From positions 1 to 8,827 of the forward strand of contig JAHFTI010000142.1 of the NCBI GenBank assembly GCA_023265535.1: DNA of 8,827 nt. The letters are read 5' to 3'. Below, piece after piece: positions 1 through 6,127 of this stretch. A program made the translations under genes and the position numbers. Origin of the DNA: Opitutaceae bacterium. GTDB taxonomy: Bacteria > Verrucomicrobiota > Verrucomicrobiia > Opitutales > Opitutaceae. Within the stretch, counting starts at the first letter, position 1. The number at the start of each line of letters is the position of its first letter. Under the pieces are notes generated by a model. It did not search any database, had not been told where the DNA came from, and saw only the letters and a program-made list of their open reading frames with translations.

Positions 1-269
1 CCGGTGTCGAGCTGGACCAGGGTCTCGCCGGCGGCGACGCGCTTGTCGAGCGCCATGGCCATCGAGGTGACGCGGCCCGAGATCTCGCTCTTGATTTCCT
101 GCGCCTCGGAGGCCTGGACTATGATGGTGCCTGAGACGGCGTTGACGGCGGTGCCGGCACGGACGCGGGCAACGAGGGCGGTGCTGCGGCTGGGGCCGAA
201 CCAATAGTACAGGCCGAGGGCGGCGAGGACCAGCAGTGCGAGGGAGAGCTTGAGAGGGGTCGATTTCAA
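1..269 (-). CDS. HlyD-family periplasmic adaptor (membrane fusion) protein, N-terminal part
   Basis: The first 89 residues are present and the rest lies beyond the left edge. A short basic N-terminus (K2, K7) leads into one hydrophobic segment at about residues 8-25 (LALLVLAALGLYYWF). A stretch follows that ends EIKSEISGRVTSM...VAAGETLVQLDTG, which is the lead-in to a biotinyl-lipoyl-like domain. That pattern is typical of inner-membrane-anchored adaptors that link a pump to a TolC channel (HlyD, EmrA, MacA and RND adaptors). The only usable start that keeps the membrane anchor is TTG at 267-269. It lies one base after the TolC-family stop (TGAGTTG), and an in-frame stop sits just upstream. 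No Shine-Dalgarno is visible, so translation probably depends on coupling to the TolC gene. The family call is good. The pump type (ABC, RND or MFS) cannot be decided from this fragment. Confidence 0.85.
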   Translation of the reverse strand, partial: MKSTPLKLSLALLVLAALGLYYWFGPSRSTALVARVRAGTAVNAVSGTIIVQASEAQEIKSEISGRVTSMAMALDKRVAAGETLVQLDT

Positions 270-270
270 C

Positions 271-1704
271 TCAGTTGCCGTGGTTCAGGTAATGGGCGGG
301 AAGACGCTGGAGGGCGGGGTCCAGCCAGAGCAGGGAGACCAGGTCGTTCCAGCGGGAATAGACCTCGGTGCGGGCGGTCAGCACCTGCACCTCGGTGGTG
401 AGCATGCCGGTCATGAACTCGTCGACGACGTTGGGGGAGATGCGTCCCTGGCTGGCGTTCTCGCGGGCCTCGTTGTAGGCGGCGCGCTGGCGCTCGCGGC
501 GCTCCTCGGCGAGGCGTTGGCCGCGCACGGCGAGCTCGAAGCGGCGGACGGAGGCGCGCTTCTGGTCGTCGAGCCCCTGGAGGATGTTCTGGAGGCGCAG
601 CTCGGCGTCGCGCTTGTCGGCGAGCGCCTGGCGTTTGGAGGCGCGGGTGGCGAGGCCGTCGAACAGGGTCCAGTTGGCGACGAGGCCGACCGTGTGGCGG
701 CGGGTGGCGTCCTGGGACAGGGAGGTGTTGGAGAGGAAGGTCTGGTTGTCGAGGCTGGTGCTGGCGTTGAAGTCGACCTTGGGCAGGAGGCGGACGCTGG
801 CGATGTGGTAGCGCAGCTCGGACTGGCGGAGGGAATGCTGTGTGCTCACGACGGAGGGGAGCGCCTTGAAGCCCTCCGTCTGGTCGAAGAAGGAGACGAG
901 CTCGAGGGCCTGGTTGGCTGCGAGGACGGGCGCGGGAAGCTCCGCGGGGACCTGCTCGTCGCCGAGGGAGCCGATGCCGCAGAGACGGGCGAGGGCCTGG
1001 CGGGACTGCTCGTACTCGAAGCGCTCGCGCTCGAGATTGTGGGAGCTTTCGTCGAAGAGGATCTGGGCGATGCCCTGCTCGCTCTTGCTGCCGACGCCGG
1101 CCTCGAGCCTGGCGGACTGCTCCCTGAGGCTGCGCTCGCGGGAGGCGACCTCGTGGGCGCGCAGGGCGAGGCTGCGCTTGATGATGATGAGGCGCAGGAA
1201 CTGGGCGCGGACATTTGCGGCCAGGTCGCGGTAGGCCTCGCCGTAGGCCTTCTGGGCGATCCTCTCGCTGAGGCGGCCGATCTCACGCTCGGCGGAGTAT
1301 TCACCCCAGTGATACAGGGGCTGGTTGATGCCGAGGGAGTAGTAGGCGCCGGTGCCGTTCGTGCTGCGCGAGCCGGAGAGGGAGATGTTGTCGTAGGAGA
1401 GGCGGCCGCTGGCGTAGACGGTGGGAAGGAGGCGGGAGTCGCCGGCGATGCGGTCGCCCTCGGCGCGCGAGAGGGCGATGCTGCGCTGCATCATCTGGGG
1501 CGACTGGGCCAGGGCCTTGTCGAGGAGCTCACGCAGGAGGGCGAAGTTCGCATCCGGCAGGCTGAGGGCGGGATCGGGCCTGTCCGCGCGAAGCTGCAGG
1601 GAGAGGGCGAGGACCGTGAAAAGGGAGACACGGAGCACGCGGAGGACGAAGGGGGGGAAACGCTCGGCCATGGGTGCGAAAATGAGACAGATTGGGAGGG
1701 GCAT
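271..1704 (-). CDS. TolC-family outer-membrane efflux/secretion channel
   Basis: Predicted 477 residues, normal for the TolC family. It would form a trimeric outer-membrane beta-barrel with a periplasmic alpha-helical tunnel. Residues 12-40 (MAERFPPFVLRV...ALSLQLRA) look like a signal peptide with cleavage after LRA, followed by DRPDPALSL. The family's internal duplication is visible. Half one has a strand segment LLPTVYASGRLSY (92-104), NQPLYHWGEY (127-136) and long charged helices (about 136-242). Half two has LLPKVDFNASTSL (307-319), NWTLFDGLATR (344-354) and helices at about 354-460. ATG 1702-1704 gives the longest form, but ATG 1669-1671 (residue 12) gives a more ordinary signal peptide and may be the true start. 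Neither has a clear Shine-Dalgarno. It is paired with the HlyD-type adaptor one base downstream and sits 62 bases after the glycosyltransferase. It most likely serves a tripartite exporter. A role in exporting the glycan made by the upstream genes is possible but unsupported. Confidence 0.93.
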   Translation of the reverse strand: MPLPICLIFAPMAERFPPFVLRVLRVSLFTVLALSLQLRADRPDPALSLPDANFALLRELLDKALAQSPQMMQRSIALSRAEGDRIAGDSRLLPTVYASGRLSYDNISLSGSRSTNGTGAYYSLGINQPLYHWGEYSAEREIGRLSERIAQKAYGEAYRDLAANVRAQFLRLIIIKRSLALRAHEVASRERSLREQSARLEAGVGSKSEQGIAQILFDESSHNLERERFEYEQSRQALARLCGIGSLGDEQVPAELPAPVLAANQALELVSFFDQTEGFKALPSVVSTQHSLRQSELRYHIASVRLLPKVDFNASTSLDNQTFLSNTSLSQDATRRHTVGLVANWTLFDGLATRASKRQALADKRDAELRLQNILQGLDDQKRASVRRFELAVRGQRLAEERRERQRAAYNEARENASQGRISPNVVDEFMTGMLTTEVQVLTARTEVYSRWNDLVSLLWLDPALQRLPAHYLNHGN

Positions 1705-1726
1705 GGCAATTGTGGATGTGCCGGGG

Positions 1727-1768
1727 CGGGGCGACGCTCCACGGGAGCGGACGGACGGGGCGACGCTC
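1727..1768. repeat. 13-bp direct repeat pair, 29-bp period
   Basis: CGGGGCGACGCTC occurs at 1727-1739 and again, identically, at 1756-1768. The second copy runs into the glycosyltransferase stop codon (1767-1769). The pair lies in the short gap between the glycosyltransferase and TolC genes and flanks the small hairpin at 1735-1749. It may be a local duplication or a protein-binding pair. No function can be assigned. Confidence 0.5.
1735..1749 (-). other. Small GC hairpin between glycosyltransferase and TolC genes
   Basis: CGCTCC, a three-base loop, then GGAGCG form a perfect six-base stem. No T-run follows on the minus strand, so it is not a canonical intrinsic terminator. It could attenuate transcription or stabilise an mRNA end between the glycan block and the TolC/HlyD pair, or it could be chance in GC-rich DNA. 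Confidence 0.3.
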
Positions 1769-4112
1769 AGGGCGCAGATGAGTCAAGACGCAGTGCCAAA
1801 AGATCCGACTCACGGTCGAGATCGAAGAGAGCGGCGCGGCGCGGGCCGGCGGCGGAAAGGGCGGCGCGCAGGGTGCCATCCGTGTGCAGGCGATGAAGCG
1901 CCGCGTGGATTTCCGTCACGAGCTCGGGATCGAACCAAAGGCAGGCCTCCCCCCCAACGGAAGGCAGGCTGGCGCGGCGGCTGCAGGCCACGGGGATGCC
2001 CTGCGAGAGGGCCTCGAGGACAGGGATGCCAAAGCCCTCGTAGAGACTGGGAAAGACCAGTGCCGAGGCGCCGAGGAAGAGGGTGGCATAGGCGTCTTCG
2101 GACAGGTAGCCGGCCAGCCGCACCCCCTCGCCGGCCACGGGGCCGCCGGGAGCGCCCAGGCTGGAGAAGTGCCCGGTGAGCACGAGGTCCCAGGGCTCCT
2201 GCACGGTCTGGCGGTAGGCGGCGTAGGCGGCAAGCAGCCGGGCGTGGTTCTTGTGGGGCCAGTCGTTGGCGGGATAGAGGAAGTAGGGACGGCCGCCGCC
2301 GGGCTTGGCGGCGAGGGCGGCCGCACGCGGGCCGCGCAACCGGCCCTGGATGGCGTTGTGGACGACAAAGCAGGTCGCGGGATCGATGCCGTAGTGGCGG
2401 GCGAGTCCCGCGACCACGAAGTCGGAATTGCACTGGAGCGCGGCGCAGGAGGCGAGCTGGGCCACCTGCCAGGACTCGCGCGAATGGCGCTCGGCGTCGG
2501 GCAGCATGCCGGGAAGGTCGCGGTGGAGCAGGTCCACGACGAGCCCCACCTGACGCAGGCCGGGCGTGGAGAGGGTGCTGTATTGGATCGGTGAATACAG
2601 CACGTCGTGCAGCGCGGGCCAGGGCTGCCCGGCGGCACCCACGCCCGCGGGCAAGGGGAGCAGGCCGGCACCGGGGAAGAGGGCGCCGATCTCGGCGGCG
2701 GCCTCCGGGCACACGGCCAGGGTCAGCGCATAGTCGGGGCGGCGGCGCTCCAGGGCGCGAAGCAGGGTGAGGACGAAGGGCTTCACGCCGCCGTTGGCCC
2801 CGCCGGGGACGAGCCCGCGGAGATCGACCAGGATGCGCCGCAGGTCCGACGGGGCCGGGCGAACGGGCGGGACCGGAGGGGGAGGCGGGAGGGCGGCAGC
2901 GGTGGCCGGCGAGTTTGGAACCCCGAGGGAAAGGACCAGGAGCAGCGGGGCGTCGTCAGCCAGGCCCGCGGGCCGCGGGAGGCGCAGGAGCAGCTGCGGG
3001 TCGGCACCTGTAGCCAAGATCTGGATACCCTCTCCGGGAAGGACGACCGCATCGCCGCACACGGCACAGCAGGCGGCCAGCTCGGAGGGACCGAGGCGGC
3101 GGAGAAGCGCGCCATCACGCACGTCCACGAGGGAGGCGCCCAGCAGCGAGAGGGGTGCGGCCAGCGAGGGTGGATCCAGGCGCAGGGGCTTGGAGGAGGA
3201 AAGGTGACCGGCGCCCAGCGCCACGGTGAGAGTGGAGGCAGGGCCGGAGGGGCAGGACAGAAACAGGCTGTCCCCCTGTGAATAGGCCTCCTCGGAGGGA
3301 TAGAACACCTGGAAGAGCTGCTCGCCGGAAAGCAGCGGGGAGGGCGCGCCGGCGGGCGCCTGCAGCTGCGGAGGACGCCAGCCCGACAGGGCCCGCGCGG
3401 CCTCGGCATGGCGCGAAAGGAAGAGGGCCTCGTTGGCCTCGTCGCGTGCGTGGCGGCCGGGAGAGGAGCACACATGGTGCCAGATCACGCTGCGCGTGGA
3501 GCAGAGGATTTCCCGGCCCGCGGCGCGCACGCGCAGGCACAGGTCGGTGTCCTCGTAGCCATTCCTGTAGGCGGTGTCGAAACCGCCCAGCGAAAGGAAG
3601 AGCTCGCGCGGCATGGCGAGGCAGCAGCCGGTGACGGCGGGCACGGGCATCCAACGCAGGCGGTCCAGCGCGTGGAGGGGCGGCTGCCAATGATAGGGCA
3701 CCCCGCTTTCGGCAAAGAACATGCCGGCGTGATGCACGCCGCGGCCCGACACATGGAGCTGGAGGTTGCCGACCATGCCCGCATCGGGGCGGGCCTCGAG
3801 CACCGCCAGGAGCTCCCCGAGCCAGTCCGGACAGAAGGCGACGTCGTTGTTGAGGAAGAGCAGGATCTCCCCCGTCGCAAGGGCTGCCAGGGCATTGTTG
3901 CCGGCGGCGAAGCCGAGGTTCTCGTCGAAGCAGACGAGGCGCGCGGCCCCCGATTCGCGCAGGAGGAGCTCGCGGGTGCCGTCAGTGCTGGCCGAATCCC
4001 CCCAGAGCAATTCCACACGGGAGGGATCCACGCCCGCTTCCCGCCAGTCGGCGAGGTAACGCGCGGAGAGCTCGCGGCGGTTGTGGAAAAGGGTGATGAC
4101 CGAGACTTTCAC
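1767..4112 (-). CDS. Bifunctional glycosyltransferase: GT2 module, beta-rich middle region, GT4 module
   Basis: 781 residues from GTG 4110-4112. Residues 1-250 are a GT-A fold family 2 transferase: VSVITLFHNR at the start, GDSASTDGT (38-46), LFLNNDV with the metal/nucleotide-binding aspartate at 90, TGCCLAMP (161-168) and GGFDTAYRNGYEDTDLCLR (176-194) with the acceptor-site ED. Residues about 264-400 are beta-rich, with YSQGDSLF and LRLDPPS motifs like accessory domains appended to polysaccharide enzymes. A proline run (409-416) leads to a GT-B family 4 transferase: ILVDLRGLVPGGANGG (427-442), YPANDWPHKNHARLL (613-627) and the EX7E motif in SLYEGFGIPVLEAL (E692, E700). It probably adds two successive sugars to a cytoplasmic, lipid-linked glycan. 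The GTG start shares GTGA with the kinase stop and gives the canonical GT2 N-terminus. A TTG at 4212-4214 would add 34 Arg/Pro-rich residues inside the kinase gene and is less likely. No membrane segments are seen. Sugar specificity cannot be read. Confidence 0.93.
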   Translation of the reverse strand: MKVSVITLFHNRRELSARYLADWREAGVDPSRVELLWGDSASTDGTRELLLRESGAARLVCFDENLGFAAGNNALAALATGEILLFLNNDVAFCPDWLGELLAVLEARPDAGMVGNLQLHVSGRGVHHAGMFFAESGVPYHWQPPLHALDRLRWMPVPAVTGCCLAMPRELFLSLGGFDTAYRNGYEDTDLCLRVRAAGREILCSTRSVIWHHVCSSPGRHARDEANEALFLSRHAEAARALSGWRPPQLQAPAGAPSPLLSGEQLFQVFYPSEEAYSQGDSLFLSCPSGPASTLTVALGAGHLSSSKPLRLDPPSLAAPLSLLGASLVDVRDGALLRRLGPSELAACCAVCGDAVVLPGEGIQILATGADPQLLLRLPRPAGLADDAPLLLVLSLGVPNSPATAAALPPPPPVPPVRPAPSDLRRILVDLRGLVPGGANGGVKPFVLTLLRALERRRPDYALTLAVCPEAAAEIGALFPGAGLLPLPAGVGAAGQPWPALHDVLYSPIQYSTLSTPGLRQVGLVVDLLHRDLPGMLPDAERHSRESWQVAQLASCAALQCNSDFVVAGLARHYGIDPATCFVVHNAIQGRLRGPRAAALAAKPGGGRPYFLYPANDWPHKNHARLLAAYAAYRQTVQEPWDLVLTGHFSSLGAPGGPVAGEGVRLAGYLSEDAYATLFLGASALVFPSLYEGFGIPVLEALSQGIPVACSRRASLPSVGGEACLWFDPELVTEIHAALHRLHTDGTLRAALSAAGPRRAALFDLDRESDLLALRLDSSAP

Positions 4113-5044
4113 GGGGAGTGTTCGAGCTGGAGGGAAAGCCGCCTGGACTCCGCGGCCGCGCCGGGCACCGCCTCGCGTCCCTGCAGGAGTTCGCGGCACC
4201 AGGCGCTCTTCCAATCATGCAGAAAGCGCGTGCGTTCAAGGACGGAAAACTGCCGCTCCACCTCGAGCGCCACGCAGAGCAGGCGCACCCGCTGGTCCGC
4301 CAGCACGCCGCCGGCACTGACTGAGGGCACGGGGAGCGAGGACGAAAACCAGCCCAACCTCCAGGCGGCGTACCAGGGCATGCGCGAGGGCAGGCAGTGA
4401 TCGAAATCGACCAGCACCGCACGGCCCGGGGAGGTGAGCAGGACATTGCAGGGCAGCAGGTCCTCGTGCAGCAGGCGGGTGACCGGGGAGAAGGGCGCGT
4501 AGGGCCCCAGCAGCCAGTCGCGCAGCGGTGCAAAGTCGGCACTCCCCTCCCCCAGCCATACAAGCGCCTGGAGGCAGCGGCGGCGGTCCTCTGCCAGGGA
4601 GTCGGTGGCGAGCGCGGGCGCGGCCTGCATGGCGAGATGCAACTCCGTCAGCAGGGTCTCGGCATGGGAGGGCTCCACGGCCCCGGCGGCGAGCGCCGAG
4701 GCCAGGTCGCGCGCCCCCGGGATCCATTCCTCTACGAGGCCCACGGCGGCGGGCAGGTCGGCCCGGGCGACGAAGACAGGCGTGCGCAGGCCCGTGGCCC
4801 GGCCGAAGGCGGCGGACGTTCCGGCCAACTCCGCGAACGGACGGGGATGGTCGCGGGCATACCACTTGACGGAATAGCGGGGCTCGCCGTCCACGCGGAG
4901 CAGTTCGCGGAGCGTGGCGTGGCGGGCGCTGCGCCAGGGCTTGGAGGGGAAGGTCTCCAGGGAGAGGCGCAGGGGTGGCAGCCCCAGGGCGGCACCGAGG
5001 GCAGCGAGGCGGGAGGGGAGGCTTCCGGGAGCAAGCTCAGGCAT
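4109..5044 (-). CDS. APH/choline-kinase-fold phosphotransferase, likely glycan or sugar kinase
   Basis: 311 residues from ATG 5042-5044. The kinase-like fold is supported by a candidate ATP-binding lysine (SVKWYARDHP, K60), a hinge-like VEEWIPG (104-110), the catalytic loop HEDLLPCN (193-200; D195 as base, N200 for metal) and the metal-binding DFD (213-215). This matches the aminoglycoside phosphotransferase superfamily, which also holds choline, homoserine, fructosamine and amino-sugar kinases. The C-terminal third (220-311) is alpha-helical, with WYAAWRLGWF following the DFD. Its place between a methyltransferase and a glycosyltransferase in a Wzm/Wzt operon argues against antibiotic resistance and for phosphorylation of a glycan end or a sugar precursor. 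The ATG has GGAGG eight bases upstream. A GTG at 5078-5080 would add 12 Pro/Ala-rich residues and is less likely. Its stop overlaps the next gene by four bases (GTGA). Fold confident, substrate unknown. Confidence 0.88.
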   Translation of the reverse strand: MPELAPGSLPSRLAALGAALGLPPLRLSLETFPSKPWRSARHATLRELLRVDGEPRYSVKWYARDHPRPFAELAGTSAAFGRATGLRTPVFVARADLPAAVGLVEEWIPGARDLASALAAGAVEPSHAETLLTELHLAMQAAPALATDSLAEDRRRCLQALVWLGEGSADFAPLRDWLLGPYAPFSPVTRLLHEDLLPCNVLLTSPGRAVLVDFDHCLPSRMPWYAAWRLGWFSSSLPVPSVSAGGVLADQRVRLLCVALEVERQFSVLERTRFLHDWKSAWCRELLQGREAVPGAAAESRRLSLQLEHSP

Positions 5045-5052
5045 GGCTGCAG

Positions 5053-5057
5053 CCTCC
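5053..5057 (-). promoter_or_regulatory. Shine-Dalgarno of the kinase gene
   Basis: GGAGG on the minus strand lies eight bases before ATG 5042-5044. It is the clearest ribosome-binding site in the window and decides the kinase start against the upstream GTG at 5078-5080. It fits independent initiation after the only long gap among the five glycan genes. Confidence 0.65.
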
Positions 5058-5059
5058 GC

Positions 5060-5104
5060 GGGGGGAGGGTTGCCGGGCACGGGAGGGGCGGGGACGGGAG
5101 GGGC
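5060..5104 (+). repeat. G-rich intergenic tract with 11-bp tandem repeat, G-quadruplex-like
   Basis: Between the methyltransferase stop (5114) and the kinase start (5044) the plus strand carries eight runs of three or more G, separated by one to five bases. ACGGGAGGGGC occurs at 5079-5089 and 5094-5104. The G-rich strand is the template for the leftward operon, so the mRNA here is C-rich. The pattern satisfies the usual sequence rule for a DNA G-quadruplex. An effect on transcription is inference. Confidence 0.55.
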
Positions 5105-5113
5105 AAGCCGGGT

Positions 5114-6127
5114 TCATGCGGGACCGGCCTCCAGGTAAAAGCTGGGGGCGAGCGCCCCCGCCATGCCCAGGCGGGCGAGCGACCTGTAATGGCAGGAAAG
5201 GGCCTCCTGGAGCTCGGGCGACAAGGGCTCCCCATTGTAGCCGTTGTGCTCGGGAACGGGCGGGCCCGAGAGCACGGCCGCCTCCAGTCCGGGCCCCAGC
5301 GGGAGGATGCGCGACGGAAGCTTGTAGTCGGGCCAGGCGCCCCAGGCCCGCGGTGCGGAGAGGCCGGCTGCGGCGAAGAGTCCCTCGTATTCAGGAAGTG
5401 AATACGTGAGCACCCGCAGGGGCGCGCCGGTCAGCTCCAGGTGGCGGCGCAGCGCGGCCTCGCGCCCCAGCACGGAGACACCGGGAAGGCCGGTGTGGTC
5501 GTCGGGCACGCCGAGCAGGTACTTGAGGCCGAGGCGGTTCTCGATGCCCACGACGAGGCGGCCGCCGGGGGCGAGGCAGGCGCGCAGGCGGCGCAGGAAA
5601 TCAAGCTGCAGGGCCTGCGGGTCGCCCTCGCCGAAGCGCGGCACCCATTCGAGCACGCCCACGCAGCACACCAGGTCGAAACACGGGCCGAACTCCAGTG
5701 CCTGGAAATCCGCCTGGAGGAACGCCATGCGGCCGTCGAGCCCCTCCTGCCGCGCCGCGGCGCGCAGGAAACCCAGGCGCTCGGGGGTGGGCTCCAGGGC
5801 CACCACGCGGTTCGAGGCCGCCAGGGGCAGGGAGAGCTGGCCCCAGCCCGCGCCCACGTCCAGCACGAGCGAGCCGGGCGGCGGCGGGTTCATCCGGAAG
5901 AAGAGGTCGCGGCACGGATCCGTGACGATGCGGTGCAGCCAGGGCCTGGACTGCGCATAGAGGGCCGAGACGGCCTCGCGCCAGGGTCGGCCGGCGCCCA
6001 CCTCGGCGATGAGCCCTGCGAGCTCCCCCTCCGGGGCGTCGCGGTAATGCTCCCCGTCGCGGGGCGCGGCCCAATGCGCGCCCGCGTCCAGTCTGTGCTC
6101 CGCGCCTGCATGGGAGAAGCGGATCAT
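5114..6127 (-). CDS. Class I SAM-dependent methyltransferase of a polysaccharide locus
   Basis: 337 residues from ATG 6125-6127, which overlaps the wzt stop as ATGA. The Rossmann-type core is clear: motif I LVLDVGAGWGQLSLPLA (87-103), the ribose-binding acidic residue in VVALEPTPERL (E112), an adenine-side motif LQADFQALEF (D140) and motif IV FDLVCCVGVLEWVP (150-163). An N-terminal helical part (1-80) contains RPWLHRIVTDPCRDLFFRM. After the core come GIENRLGLKYLLGVPDDHTG (194-213) and TYSLPEYEGLFAAAG...PDYKLPSRILPL (241-277). From memory, these C-terminal motifs recur in methyltransferases encoded in surface-glycan loci, sometimes near kinase-like proteins. The likely role is O-methylation of a sugar, or of a phosphate on a sugar, of the exported glycan, acting in the cytoplasm. 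Target position unknown. No Shine-Dalgarno is seen, so coupling to wzt is likely. Confidence 0.9.
   Translation of the reverse strand: MIRFSHAGAEHRLDAGAHWAAPRDGEHYRDAPEGELAGLIAEVGAGRPWREAVSALYAQSRPWLHRIVTDPCRDLFFRMNPPPPGSLVLDVGAGWGQLSLPLAASNRVVALEPTPERLGFLRAAARQEGLDGRMAFLQADFQALEFGPCFDLVCCVGVLEWVPRFGEGDPQALQLDFLRRLRACLAPGGRLVVGIENRLGLKYLLGVPDDHTGLPGVSVLGREAALRRHLELTGAPLRVLTYSLPEYEGLFAAAGLSAPRAWGAWPDYKLPSRILPLGPGLEAAVLSGPPVPEHNGYNGEPLSPELQEALSCHYRSLARLGMAGALAPSFYLEAGPA

Noticed and set aside
1735..1749. Intrinsic terminator between the glycosyltransferase and TolC genes
   Set aside because: The stem is only six base pairs and no U-tract follows on the transcribed strand.
250..1896. Long plus-strand open frame of 548 codons antisense to the TolC gene
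   Set aside because: Its translation is Gly/Ala/Glu/Val-rich with no recognisable domain. It is exactly antisense to a clear TolC-family protein, so it is a product of high GC at third codon positions.
1810..2712. Minus-strand frame of 300 codons in a different phase within the GT4 module
   Set aside because: Arg/Pro/Ala-rich composition typical of an out-of-frame shadow. The GT4 motifs are in the other phase.
3408..4400. Plus-strand open frame of 330 codons across the GT2 module and the kinase C-terminus
   Set aside because: It spans the boundary of two well-supported minus-strand genes and shows no domain of its own.
4109..5044. Reading the APH-like protein as an aminoglycoside resistance gene
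   Set aside because: The fold is shared by many small-molecule kinases. The gene is embedded and translationally linked in a polysaccharide operon, with no mobile element nearby.
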